From: Amphibalanus amphitrite | Taxonomy: Eukaryota > Arthropoda > Thecostraca > Balanomorpha > Balanidae | Length of the DNA stretch: 64,000 nt | NCBI RefSeq assembly: GCF_019059575.1 | Contig: NW_024883044.1 | Location: forward strand, 82,269 to 146,268 | Direction: 5' to 3' | In this document: piece by piece, positions 51,067 to 62,189 of the stretch | Position numbering within the stretch: position 1 is the first letter of the stretch | Layout: every line of letters begins with the position of its first letter | Position numbers and translations under genes: made by a program | Notes under the pieces: generated by a model | What the model saw: the letters and a program-made list of their open reading frames with translations, nothing else | What the model was told of the DNA's origin: nothing | Database searches by the model: none

Positions 51067-53672
51067 CTGATGGAGAGAAGAGAGGAATGTTAGCGGGGAA
51101 TGAAGAGGCGATAAGAAGGGGTTAACGAGGGAGGTGGGGAATCGGTTAAGAAGGACAGGACAGGACTTCAAGGAGCGTTAGTGTCAGTAAGAGGAATGAA
51201 TCAGTGGAGGGTGAGTGGGCGAAGGGCTGAAGAAGCCGAGGCCGTGAGGCGGGATGAGCTGGACTGATGCTGAGGGAGACGAGTTGATGAGCGCAGGCAC
51301 ATGGGTCAAAACCGATGCGTTCAAATGCTGCAGCTGCAAGTGTGTGGCAATGCAACTGATAAGCCGATCTAAACTGCTGATTAACTGTCGAAGTTCGCTA
51401 TCTACGAGTATCACGCAGGATAAAAGACCAAAACACGCTTATCGAAAAGCACATTCATAAAAAATTGACAGTCCATAATGCCACTCCCCGCGACTCGTCA
51501 GAGAATCCACACATTGTCTCGAAAGCTCATGAACTTGGGTAATAGCTGATCCAATGGCCATTGACCAGCTTTACCGTCAACTCACCGCAATAACTAGCAG
51601 AAGCTCGCAATGGAGCAGCTCAGAATTCAAAGAGCTTACAAATCCCTATATCCCTCCCTCTGCTTTGCCTTGCACTTTTCTCTTCCCCCTCACCTCCGCG
51701 TATACGGCATCCAGCGATTTGTCAGCCCACTGGAGCGCCTGCAGCCGTGCTGCCATCTTGCGTCGGCGGAGCCAGGTGAGAACGCCGCCCAGCGGCCACG
51801 GCTGGAACGAGCCGTAGCGGGGCGCCGTGACCGTCTCGAACGTCTCACCGTCCAGCCAGGACAGGTAGAGCTCGGCGTTACCTGCAGACACGGGTGGGCA
51901 CGGTTAATAGAGGTCGCACACCTACCGTAGCGATGATTTTTTGGGATATTTTTGGAGCTGAATTCATTGCATAATATATGGGTGGTACTCGCTAGAATAC
52001 CTACTTGGCCACAAACCGGAAGCGTTTCACGAAAATGACATAATTTGTGGGAAGAATCACGAAGTGTTCCAACTTTTTTAACATCTTGCACTACGTAGCA
52101 CAACATGGCATCGTATTTCACAGATATATTTACGATGCTACCGAGTAGACGTTTTATTGGAAATGAGATCATAGATTATCCACGAAACGCGCGGAAACAT
52201 CGGCGACGTTTAGAAAAATAGAGGAAGAACTCAAACCCGCCGACAAGCACGTGGTTACCGCCTCCGTCCGCCGGTAGCACCCACCGAGGATGTTGTGCAC
52301 GAGCGATATGAATGCCTGCATGTCCGCCTGCTGCTTGCTGTCCAAGCTATTCAGCACGACGCCCTTCTTGGTGACAAACGCCACGATCGGGTCGAACTCG
52401 GAGATGACGAATTTGCCGCACCTGTCAACATGCCAAACATGTCAATACCTAGGAAAAGAGATAGTCGATTTTAGAGAAAATAATCTAATGTTCATTCAGA
52501 CGCACTTACAAAACAGGCCTGCGCCTGACGCATTGCAAGGGGCCGGAACAGGTCCCGTAGTCCAAAGCGGATTACACTATGTCTCTTGTCCAATCGAATA
52601 CAGCTAGGCCCCTTGGCGCAGGACGTGCACTCGCTAGGTCTGGCCAAGGGAGCTATGTCGAGGATTCGCATTGGCTTAGGTAAAATCAGCTTCTGCCTCG
52701 CGAAATAACGGTGAAGAAATAAGCAGATCACCAAACTGGACACACGCCCTAAGGACAACAGCCTATCCCCCGAAACCCCGGAAAGTTCACCGAACGGAGC
52801 AACATTCACAGTCCCGCTTCACGCACCTGAGCAGCGGCACGCGGCCGGAGGGAGACATGTTCTCGGCGTTGGCCCGCTGCTCGACCGTGTACTCGAGGTT
52901 ACACATGCGCAGGAACGCCTGGACGGCCACACACTGGGCGCTATCGGCCAAAAGGATCTGTCGGCACACCCGCGTGGGGTAATGGTCAGACGGGGGGGGG
53001 GGGGCAGCCGTGGGTTGTGGTCAGACCGAGGGGTAAGACAACGAGGCTAGAGTTCAGACCGAACGGGTAGTGGTCATATCGCATTTCGCAGTTGGGTAGA
53101 GATCAGAACGAGAAGTATGTGCTCAGATCAAGATATTATGTACAGGGCGCTGGGTGGAAGTATTTCTGTGTCGGTAAAGAGAGGTTTAGTAACATGTTCA
53201 ACGTTTAATGAAAAAGTACAACTATATGTATTTGTGATGTGTAGCCCACAGGAGGAAGGAAAGAAAATATGTTAGCGTTTTACGTCACTTCCATAGCACT
53301 GAAATTGGACAGTTACATTAAACAATAACAGCAGATAACATTTATGCCATGTTTATTATGTTCATGTTTATTATGTGCCATGTTGAGAACAAACCCTTGT
53401 CATATTTATGAGTACAGCCTGCATTTGGTAGCCATTGGTCCGGCCAAAGCGTAGCACGTGGCTCACACATCAGTTCTGTGATGATGGTGTGGTAACTGAT
53501 TCATTGCGCCCCACACACCTACCTGTTCTGTGATGTAGGGTGGTAACTGATTCCCTAAGCCCCACACACCTACCTGTTCTGTGATGTAGGGTGTATAGAG
53601 GACGGCGTCCGGGGCCCAGGGCTCCGACGCCGCCATCTCGATGGAAAGACACTCCGTCAGCGCTGTCGGCAT
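50836..53672 (-). CDS. MTX2: Metaxin-2, whole gene (5 exons)
   Basis: Gene-level entry. The exons 53574-53672, 52827-52957, 52285-52421, 51694-51881 and 50836-51066 join in frame into 261 residues (human: 263). Metaxin-2 is a cytosolic-side outer mitochondrial membrane protein that works with metaxin-1 and the SAM complex in beta-barrel import and in linking mitochondria to transport motors. It has a GST-like fold. Family landmarks: AASEPW and [20 protein letters not shown] at the N-terminus, [32 protein letters not shown], and [20 protein letters not shown] in the GST C-like domain. It looks complete and functional. Confidence 0.95.
51694..51881 (-). CDS. MTX2: Metaxin-2 exon 4
   Basis: 188 bp encoding [20 protein letters not shown] and on to KSLDAVYAE, the central region of the family. 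The acceptor is GTGTCTGCAG and the donor GTGAGGGG. Confidence 0.93.
52285..52421 (-). CDS. MTX2: Metaxin-2 exon 3
   Basis: 137 bp completing the split codon, encoding [20 protein letters not shown] and on to SLVHNIL. The acceptor is ATGTTGACAG and the donor GTGGGTGC. Confidence 0.93.
52827..52957 (-). CDS. MTX2: Metaxin-2 exon 2
   Basis: 131 bp, phase 0 in and two bases over at the end. It encodes [20 protein letters not shown] and on to SPSGRVPLL. The acceptor is GTGCCGACAG and the donor GTGCGTGA. A poly-G run lies just upstream at about 52992. Confidence 0.93.
53466..53591. repeat. 51-bp tandem copies of the metaxin-2 exon 1 junction
   Basis: Two near-perfect units and one decayed unit. 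Each comprises the last 18 exon bases (minus strand CCCTACATCACAGAACAG) and the first 33 intron bases (GTAGGTGTGTGGGG and onward). 51 is a multiple of three and the unit has no stop in the coding frame. Confidence 0.9.
53574..53672 (-). CDS. MTX2: Metaxin-2 exon 1
   Basis: 33 codons from ATG 53672 ([20 protein letters not shown]) to TPYITEQ, phase 0, donor GTAGGTGT. The last 18 bp of the exon and the donor are repeated 51 bp downstream, giving a second in-frame donor at 53523. A CCTTTTTCAG just upstream of the ATG could be an acceptor, so an untranslated leading exon is possible. Confidence 0.88.
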
Positions 53673-54156
53673 CGTGGCTGAAAAAGGCAGACATTGTCAC
53701 ATTAGTTGGTTCTCAAAGCTTGAAGAAACGGCACATATGATAAAGAAAATATATATTAAAAGCAAGAAAAAATGTAGAAAGAAACAAAGGCGGCTTGGCC
53801 TCACGCTCTAGACATACATAGCTCCAGCCTTCTTTCCGATGCATCCTGTCCCTATGGTTGTGTGTTATAAAAAATTTACGCTATGATTGAAAAAAAAAAT
53901 GTTGGGTCTAACGTGGGGGTGAAAAATGTGATGTATAGCTGGCTAGTGGCTGATCTATTCGGCCACCTGAACTTACAGCACTGGTTGGCCATAAGCCGAT
54001 CACCCGTTGGTTAATTCAAAACTGCACACAGCATCGATCAGGTGTCAGCACGTCATGCTTACAAGAACAATGTTCCGGTACCACGGAAACATCATCAGCT
54101 GCGGTATCGGTATAAAAAATGATATTTCTGTTTGTCAAAAATGGCATCGCTGATAA
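53673..54156. other. Upstream flank of metaxin-2
   Basis: AT-rich, contains the likely metaxin-2 promoter. No TATA box or other element stands out. Confidence 0.4.
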
Positions 54157-55338
54157 TAGGGGAGAGTGGGGTAAGATGCCCAGGGTGGGAAAGACGCCCC
54201 ACCCCCTCTAGCGGGGAAACAAAGAATCGAACCTAGAAATTAATGTTCTTAGCGTAAAGCGGAAGCCTGCCTTGTTAACTGCACAAAAATTTGCGAAACT
54301 CAGTTGGGCAACGGCTGGTTGGTAATCGCATGTTTTTTATTTGCTGCTTTCAAAAAATATTTTGGTGTCAAAACATTGTAAATATCAAAGAAGGTAGATA
54401 TTTTTTGCGTCCCTTGCTATAGTCGTGATACATTAACATGCGTGTACTGTGTCCCAAACAGTTTGTTTCAGGGTGTAGTTTTATGGCTAACAAATTGTGC
54501 TGATTTAATGTTACTTCGGTACCTTGGGGTAAGATGCCCCCTGTCCTGATGGGGAAAGACGCCCCCCTAAATCCGTAGGCTGTCCTTCAAGCAGCCCGTC
54601 AAATAATTTATTACATACTTGTGATGAGAGACAAAAGCCGATCTGGGACTATTGAGAGTCCGGTACGGTCCGGTGCTCCCCATGCCGGTCTCTCGGCCCA
54701 CTTGGCGACTTTTTGGGCGGCATCTGACTCTGAGAGCCCTCACGACGGCCTCTGTAGGCCCCATTATTGCCTCCAGGGCCCCTCACGACATCCTTTGAGG
54801 GCTCCCACGTTGCCTCCACGGGCCGCGCTGGCATCTGAGGTCCCCACGATGGGCTCGAGGGCCCTCAAGCATCATGAAGACCTATAAGGGCCCCACAGTG
54901 GTCTTCGAACGCCACCACGGAGGCTTGTTTGGCCACGCTGGACTATGATGGCCCTAACGATGACCTCTGAAACCCCTTACGACTACTTTTGAGGGCCCTT
55001 ACGTTGACGTTTGGTGTCTACTGCAGGCTCGAAGGGACTACTGATTCGTTCAGGCGATTCACGTGCCTATTAATGTCACTTATAGTGCAGGGGGCATCTT
55101 ACCCAACGCCAGGGGGCGTCTTTCCCACCCTGTGGGGTAAGATGCCCCCTTTCACTTCTTCAGGAAAATGCTTAATAGCAAAAAAAGTTATCATATTTCA
55201 GGCACAAAAGTGTGATATTTTTGGAGAAAAATGATGTCGGCTTCCGTTGAAACTCCAAGTTTTGGCTTTCCGATCGTCATTTTCGAATAATATATGACAA
55301 AGTAAAACCCTGGGCATCTTTCCCCACTCTCCTCTAGA
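54157..55338. mobile_element. TA-flanked MITE 1 (GGGGAGAGTGGGG ends)
   Basis: About 1.18 kb with inverted ends GGGGAGAGTGGGGTAAGATGC on the left (last base variable) and its near-complement on the right, flanked by TA. The end motif GGGTAAGATGCCCC or GGGAAAGACGCCCC recurs several times inside (near 54530-54565 and 55090-55150). The middle (54690-55020) is a degenerate GAGGGCCC repeat. No transposase. Confidence 0.75.
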
Positions 55339-55436
55339 CACTTCACAGGGAGGAAGACGGTTTGTCACAAAAGACTTCCGAGAATTATCCACTGCTTACG
55401 GGTTATGTTACCAAGTTACTGATCTGATCCTAATTA

Positions 55437-55711
55437 CTGCCCTCAGGGGGATGGAGGCTATGGAGCAGCTGAGCAAGCAGCGGCAGCAGATGAAACGGTG
55501 CCAGGAGCTACATGACCGGCATATTCTGGCACTGATGGCTTACAGGACTGCCCTGCAGTCGAGTCAACGGTCTGGCACCGACACAGCTCCTGATGGGGCG
55601 CACGCTGCACACTCGTCTACCGAGCTCTCCGAGTCTCCAAACTTTCTACGGGATATTTGGCGGGTAGCTAACAAAACTGACATTGAAGCCGAAAGGCAGA
55701 TAGAGGGTTAA
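55437..55711 (+). CDS. Candidate 3' exon, unknown protein
   Basis: After an acceptor-like TTACTGCCCTCAG comes an open frame reading MEAMEQLSKQRQQMKRCQEL and ending DIEAERQIEG before TAA. It is helical and charged. No family recognised. It may be a real terminal exon, a transposon accessory gene fragment, or chance. Confidence 0.25.
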
Positions 55712-55720
55712 CTGTCACGG

Positions 55721-56026
55721 TCAGAAGCCTGTAGCTGAGCTGGCTAGGGCTGACCCGCGGCACATGTTGGGGGCATCCCTGATTACAAGCGGGGAGGTGG
55801 TGTTCTCGGATGCATAGTTGATGTGAAACTGGGAGGGCGAAGCTAGGTGAATTGCAGTCGCCACTGTCCAGGGTCTGGAATCGATACCATCTGGCGAGTG
55901 CACCAGCATCACTAGCACATTTTTCCTGTCCCGTAGATGGTCACACAGCCAGTTGCCTGCAGTCGGAAGAAATGGGCAGACAAGAGTAATGGACTGGGTC
56001 ACGTTTCCCATATTTTCCCATGCCAA
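55721..56026 (-). CDS. Candidate open frame, unknown protein
   Basis: A 101-codon minus-strand frame beginning MAWENMGNVTQSITLVCPFL with less biased composition than the shadow frames nearby. It ends just 10 bp from the stop of the plus-strand candidate exon, so the two would converge. I do not recognise a domain. Confidence 0.2.
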   Translation of the reverse strand: MAWENMGNVTQSITLVCPFLPTAGNWLCDHLRDRKNVLVMLVHSPDGIDSRPWTVATAIHLASPSQFHINYASENTTSPLVIRDAPNMCRGSALASSATGF

Positions 56027-57197
56027 AGGAGTGGGTCGGTGGAAGCCAAGTGAGTCACTTCAGGAAGTTACAAAGCAGACAACTGGGGTCGCAGAACAGC
56101 AAGGGTGCTGCAGGGCTGCAAATGGGCAGGTTTATTCCACCTCCTTATGCCCAGCCACCTTGTCTACAAAAAACAATGCTGAAATATATAGGTAGGTACC
56201 AATGGGCTGGGTGGACTAATTGGTGGGTCGAGACCGAGTTGCTACACCAAGCTGAACCGTCGTCTACATTGAAAATTTAGGAACTTGAACTTGTAAATAC
56301 AATGCTGTATTTTCACACCTGTCTATTTTATACTGTTTCATAGCTCGCTATCTTTTATGAAGGGTGAGATGTGCCAGCTTGTGCCTGCACAGTATAAGTA
56401 TATCATGTGTGCTGACCCACTGACTGGCTGTAGAGGTGTCAGTGGTTAGAGGCCAGCAAAGTGACAGTGGCAGGCACAGGACAAGGTTGAGTAGAGCCAA
56501 TGCAGAATATGAACTACAGTGACAGTACACAAGTGTGACATGCAAGAGTGGGGCCTGCGGCAGGCAAAAGCTGCGCAAGTGGAGATCCGCAATGCTTCAC
56601 TTTTGTTGTTATCAAGTAAAAGTCCTTGCCCCTGCCTCAAAGCAACCAGGAAATAAAGGCACCTGTTTCACAAATATCAAGAGGGTCATGATTTATTGTA
56701 AAATGTTATCTTGAATCTTCTAATGTTCAACACAGACATCGGTAAACGAAAATGAAAATGGTAAAAGCAGGTCGATATCTATATTTCCTTTGACAGAAAG
56801 CTTACAGCTCGCTCACCATGAGAAATGTAATCCCAGATAATTGTTTGAAATACGTACAGATTTCAACCTCAGGACAAAAAGCTGGATAGCTCCTCTTGAA
56901 ATGAGAGTAACAACTAAAAATATTTCCAATTATTTCTACAATTCGCTCCCAAATCCACACAAAGTTCGCCAAACATTTTCGCCAATTTCTGTAGCACGCG
57001 CGCCAGAATTGAGGTTTATGTATTTGTCTTCGAAATAAGAGCCCCTTTGGTTGGTTGCTTTAGAGCGGCAACTTTACTTTTGAAACAATGAGCTGCCATT
57101 TAGGGCCTTGGAGCTGCCGACAATATTATTATAATAAATACAACAAAAGCACCTAGCGATTCTGCCTATAGATGGCCTTGGATTCTGCATTCGGACG
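56027..57197. other. Intergenic, nothing recognised
   Basis: AT-rich, with no coding signal, repeat or RNA gene that I can support. Confidence 0.5.
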
Positions 57198-58148
57198 TAG
57201 GGGAGAGTGGGGCACATTCGTGCATGGGGCACATTCGTTTTCAGCAGTTTATGGGAACACGAGTGACTGCACGAGCTCAAGGTAAATTATGGAAATATGT
57301 CTATCATTGCCGTCCTTCGTTCACCGTAGAAGACAACACTGTACCTGCTGTCATGCTTGATAAAAACGCAAATTTGTAATATTCGTGAGCTTTCCAAACT
57401 TTTCTCATATCATCCATTTTCGTGATCCTGACTCGGAAATGTGGTTCAGCTTTTCAAAATTGGGGGTGAAGAAGCCCACTCTATTCACGGAACTGCTGCA
57501 AACTTGTTTGTTGAAAAAGTGTCATTTTTTCAAAAAGAAATTTTGAAATATATTACTAATAACGTTGTGGGGCAGGTTCGTGTACGCACTGCCTGGGGGC
57601 ACATTCGTGCATATTTTTGCTAGTTTTTGCGATTTATTGACTTTATCTGTAGTAGGTTTCTCTAATGACGCTCGCCTGACTCAGTCTCGACTGCTTGCGA
57701 CGTCGTGACGAGCAATTCACGCGAACTTGGCGAGGTCACGGAGGCCGGCAGTTGGCACATTCTTGTTGGCCAGCCCATTCTTTCTACATTTGTTGTGCAA
57801 TGCATTCTTGTCGAAAGGAATCAAGTGAAATGACCCCCTGCCAATTTCCTTTGGTAAATTTCTGGTAATGCCCGGTAATTTCTCGAATTTTGCCGGGTGA
57901 ACGGAAGTGCCCCATCTCTTGAACGAATGTGCCCCATAGGTGGGGCAGTTTCGTGCAAATGTTCAGAGTTAATAAAAGTCATTTTTTTCTAATGGAAGCA
58001 ATAATTTTATAGGATAACTTTTAAAGAGGAAAACTATCTGCAATAGTTCGTTTCCATACTACAATCAACAATTTTGCCATTGCACTAACCAAAGAACAGA
58101 TATATGGGTTTATCCATTTTTTGCACGAATGTGCCCCACTCTCCCCTA
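57198..58148. mobile_element. TA-flanked MITE 2 (GGGGAGAGTGGGG ends)
   Basis: About 950 bp with inverted ends GGGGAGAGTGGGGCACATTCG and its complement, TA on both sides (57198-57199 and 58147-58148). The subterminal motif GGGGCACATTCGTGC recurs inside (57222-57238, 57590-57612 and inverted at 57920-57960). It shares the first 13 bp of its ends with MITE 1 but has a different interior. No transposase. Confidence 0.78.
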
Positions 58149-58999
58149 CTGTAATCAAGCACAGGCTGAGATGTTACTGCAGGAGACCTTTCGCTTGCAC
58201 CCTAGCCCTAACCTACACCCAAACACCTTCCTCAGCAAACGATAAACGCATAAATTATAGCTAGCTACGACTTGGCTACGACTAGAGTCACGCTCTAACC
58301 GTAACGTCCCTGTGGCCTGTGGATAGCAACGCTCCACACAAGCGTCCTAAAATACAGCTTACAAAACAAATATGCAACCTCCGAACACCGCCCCCAACTG
58401 AAATAGACGCCCTCGTTGTGACGGACATAATTTCGCTGTTATTTCCGTCATAGGTTATTCACTATCTATTCCCCAACATTCTCGAAATAATCGGTTGCTT
58501 GTTCAACTGCCAAGGCCACACTGCCGGCCCTGCTCCCCACGGTAACCAGCTGCAGTTCCGCTTTGTTTACCGACCACGAGATCCACGCTACACAAAAACC
58601 GGTCTAGCCAGCCCCGGCATCTGTCACGGGCAGTCCGGTACGCCGAGAGCGCCGGGACTAGAATCATCCTCAGCGACTCGCCCTCGTACCGAACTACCGA
58701 GGCTGGCCGGCGGGAGTTGCCGTAGTGTTGCAATCGTTTCCCCTCCCCAGCGTCGGTGTGCGCGTGGGGGTCGTTGCCTGCCCGGCGTGCCAAGGTCGGT
58801 GGGCCGCGTGGTCGCCGCCGCCGCCTCTGCCGTCGGCCCGGCGATCGATACCGGAGGCGCGGGTGGGCCGTCCGCGGCCGGGCACTCCGAGCGAGCGTCA
58901 CACGGCCGGACCACGACCCCACCGCGCCGCAGCACACCGTCACAGCAGTCTGCGCCAGCCGCCAGACCACACTCACAAACACCGTAGGAATTTTACCGT
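58149..58999. other. DAP1 downstream flank, GC-rich part
   Basis: 58500-58980 is GC-rich with long open frames on both strands and no family match; these are probably composition artefacts. No RNA gene recognised. Confidence 0.4.
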
Positions 59000-59000
59000 C

Positions 59001-59006
59001 TTTATT
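59001..59006 (-). terminator. Possible DAP1 polyadenylation signal
   Basis: TTTATT on the plus strand reads AATAAA on the minus strand, about 770 bp after the DAP1 stop. It would give a 3' UTR of normal length. Confidence 0.4.
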
Positions 59007-59778
59007 GACACAAACCGCCTCGCAGGGGCGGGACCAGGCCCCGCCCCGCGGGCCCGCGACCCCTCGCCATGCGCAGAGACAATTGGTTCCCAAAGGCCGT
59101 CTGACGACCCGAAGAATTGGGCCCCCGCCCATGGCGCTCCCTTCGGCCGGAGACAAACAGTCAACGTGGCCGGCAGCGGGGAGAGGGCGGCACCAGGAGA
59201 TGGGGGACGCTCGGAGCGCCGTATGGCTGTTCTCAGACTCTGACCCGTGTAGACATGGACAGATCTTAGTTCTCCGGAATGAATACACCGCAACATATCA
59301 TGAACCGTCCAACTCAACTATTGCTATTTTATAAACTATTATGAGAGGCAGTGGATATCCAATGACAAACCCTGTGGGTAAAGCGATAGATGAACAACTT
59401 CGAAATGGTGTTCAGGAGCTTTCAAGTGAAATCCGAGTCTGCCCTTGTGAGCTTCAAAGTTTAGCAGTTCTGCAATCCCAAACACAAAAGACAATACCCA
59501 AAGACACAAGTTGGAAGTAGAGCCAACACCACAATAAAAAAATATCCAAAGAATAATCGCCGCACTCTTTATACCCACTAACCACTACTTATTATACCAT
59601 TCCATATTCACCGGTCCTCACATTCGGAGAATAAAGCTCACAGGCAGCCCACACGTTGAGAACACCTCTGAAACCAAGAGAGCAAAGCCATGCTTCGGGC
59701 CGCGTTTCGGCGAAGGGTCGTGTCGCGCCCGGCGGCCGGTGACCGGCCGGCCGGAGCTCAAAGGGCAAGATCGGCCGC

Positions 59779-59944
59779 TCACTGCTTGGTGGGCTGGTGG
59801 ATAAAGTGGCCCTGCTGTGACGGCCGCGGCTGGATGTGCGTCGGCTTGGGCTTCTCGTGGATGTGTTTGACGGCTTCAGTGGGGAACTCCCGGCTGTTGC
59901 CGTCCGGCACCGGCTGCCCGGAGGTCACCGTCAGCTTCGGCGGG
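59779..59944 (-). CDS. DAP: DAP1 exon 3 (stop)
   Basis: 166 bp after acceptor CTGCTCTGGTAG, completing a Ser codon. It encodes PPKLTVTSGQPVPDGNSREF and the conserved C-terminus, then TGA. Confidence 0.93.
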
Positions 59945-60764
59945 CTACCAGAGCAGGACCAGGGAGTCAGTATCTCAGTGGTCAGGAGTGGAAGCCAATG
60001 GTGTAGGAAGTTTCAGATTAAACTATATATGAGCACACAAAACACACACTGTAGGACTACCATACAACTTTACCTCTGTGAAAACATCCCCACTGCCTGT
60101 GTCGAGTCCACAGCAGCAGGCTCCTTGCTCTCACCCTCACTGTCCCTGTGAGGCTTCTTCTGTACCACGCGGGCACCTCCAACTTTCACTGTAAAACAAC
60201 AGTCACAGGTCCAATATGGGTTAAGATTTTATCTCCAGTTTCACAGAGATGACATGAAAAAATCTTAAGTAGATAAAGCAGTGATGACATTTTATTTTGT
60301 TCAGTACCAACATGAGAATACCAAAAACAAACAGCAATAATGCATCCCATACCAATGAACTTGACAACACAACCTTCATCATTCATAGTAACTGATACAC
60401 TTGCTTCAAAACATCTTTGATGCAAACTGCAAAGCAAATGCCAGAGGTGTAGTTCTCATGCATATGCTTCAATCCGATGACTGAATAAAAATCTTTATCC
60501 AGATCCCATTGGATCATACATGCTGCTGCACTTATTTGTCAAAAGTTCAAAAAAAAATCATCCAGATGTGATTTTTTCTTTGGAATCATCCATTTGGAAT
60601 TTAGATCTCAACAAAATTTCTTCAGACACCTTATGAAAGTTCAATGATTTTATACAAACATGCCTTCAATCTAACTGAAGAACACCTTATGGTTGGTTAG
60701 TAAAATGACAATTTAGCTTACCAGCTGGGCTGTGACCAGCAGCCTTCGGTTCTTCATCAGCCAT
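59779..60764 (-). CDS. DAP: Death-associated protein 1 (DAP1), whole gene (3 exons)
   Basis: Gene-level entry. The exons 60722-60764, 60074-60188 and 59779-59944 join in frame into 107 residues (human DAP1: 102). DAP1 is a small, proline-rich, disordered cytosolic protein, an mTOR substrate that restrains autophagy and is also reported to bind dormant ribosomes. Landmarks: MADEEPKAAGHSPAVKVGGA at the N-terminus, which matches human KAGHPPAVKAGG; ARVVQKKPH; SPPKLTVTSG; and the C-terminal HIHEKPKP, HIQPRPSQQGHFIHQPTKQ. All junctions are GT-AG with consistent phase. Complete. Confidence 0.93.
60074..60188 (-). CDS. DAP: DAP1 exon 2
   Basis: 115 bp after acceptor TTGTTTTACAG. It encodes KVGGARVVQKKPHRDSEGES and on to AVGMFSQ. 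Donor GTAAAG. Confidence 0.92.
60722..60764 (-). CDS. DAP: DAP1 exon 1
   Basis: 43 bp from ATG 60764; leaves one base of a split Val codon before donor GTAAGC. Confidence 0.92.
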
Positions 60765-61778
60765 GATTAGTTGCTTCAAACAAATTCAATGATCTAAAAA
60801 GCAATGAAAAAGTCAACCGCAAGACAGTGGAGCTATTACTCAATGAACAAGCATGTTAGGTCGAAATGATCATTTGGATTCCCATAAAGACAAGGGCCCT
60901 TAAATAACACTGAATGAAGTTGAAGTGAGTGCCTTGCTAAGAACAATAACAGCATCAAACCAGGAAGACTCTGCCTGAACCTCAAAGATATATCAACTTA
61001 TAGTGGATTAAAATGTCATATGCCATCACCGGAGCCAATTCTCGAACAAAAGACGTGCCTGAAAATTGAAATCAAAATGGCTATTTCCGCTGTTTCCTTA
61101 CTACGTGTTGATGGTAAATGCCGCAGTGAGTCAATTTTGTGCAACACATTACACGTGCAAGTTGCATAGTCGTCCAATGGAAAAGCATTTGACCCGCCCA
61201 ACGAGATTTGTCAGCTGATCGCTTCAATTTTCGGCATTTATTCGGGGATAATTCTTACAGTCATTTTATCAAAATTGAAAATATGCTCAGTCTTTTTACC
61301 TCACACTGAGTTTACGAAATTGCAGTACAAATTTAACTAAAAAAAAGTTTTAAAAGTATAATTGCGACGACTAAAGCTCAACAACACGACATTTTCGTCA
61401 CATTTTCGTAAGGTTTCGGAAGCGAGTCAGCTGAGTAAGCTGTAAAGCTGACAAATAAGAATGAACATCCCAATGCAAGATATTTATTGCAATGTGCTGC
61501 AGAAAAGATGCTATGCGCCGCTGGCCAGCGTTGCAATATTTTTCATGTAAGATTCGTTTCAATTTTTCGAAAGAAAATGGTTTTGATGCCGTTGCTAACA
61601 AATTTGTACTAGAAAAATACAAAAGTAAATTTTCCAAGCATATGAAGATAATCTTTGTTCATTTTGTTCCGAATGAATGTTATTGCTTATTGCGTAATGC
61701 ATACAAATTATGTAACACACGTTGAGCTGAAGATGCCTTCTAATTCATCATTGTATCCATGAAATTCTCGGTATATAC
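60765..61778. other. DAP1 upstream flank
   Basis: AT-rich, no coding signal; should contain the DAP1 promoter. Nothing more specific is visible. Confidence 0.45.
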
Positions 61779-62030
61779 CCAGTAAACATGCCTCGGCCGT
61801 CGGGGTGACGTCGGCAACTCGGCATCGGCATGCCGACGTCGGCCCGACGTCGGTCCAACCTCGGCACGACGTCGGCTGGATGTCGGATATGCCCGCATGT
61901 TCCGACGTCCAGCCGAGGTCCAGCCGACGTCGGGCCGACGTCGGACCGAGATCAATTGCTGAGGTCCAGCCGACGTCGGGCCGACGTTGGGGCGACGTCG
62001 TACCGACATCGGCCGCTGTTTTGACCGTTT
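61779..62030. repeat. GACGTCGG palindrome array, copy 1
   Basis: Starts CCCAGTAAACATG and continues as about 15 spaced copies of GACGTCGG or its complement CCGACGTC. The matching inverted end (CATGTTTACTGGG) is at 62923-62935, so this could be the left end of a composite unit of about 1157 bp. Confidence 0.6.
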
Positions 62031-62189
62031 AAATAATATAAAATACATGTTTCATGTTTCATAAAGAGCCTCTGTATCCAAAATATCCTCAGGAAACTCA
62101 AATCTTCCTCCACGCCGCAACCCCCTGATCCGGACTGGACGGGAAACTTTATCCATTTGGGATTGCCCGTAAGCCGAGCTCGCCCGTAG

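Noticed and set aside
58503-59334. Long frames on both strands beyond DAP1
   Set aside because: They overlap the likely DAP1 3' UTR and GC-rich flank, lack any family match and conflict with each other.
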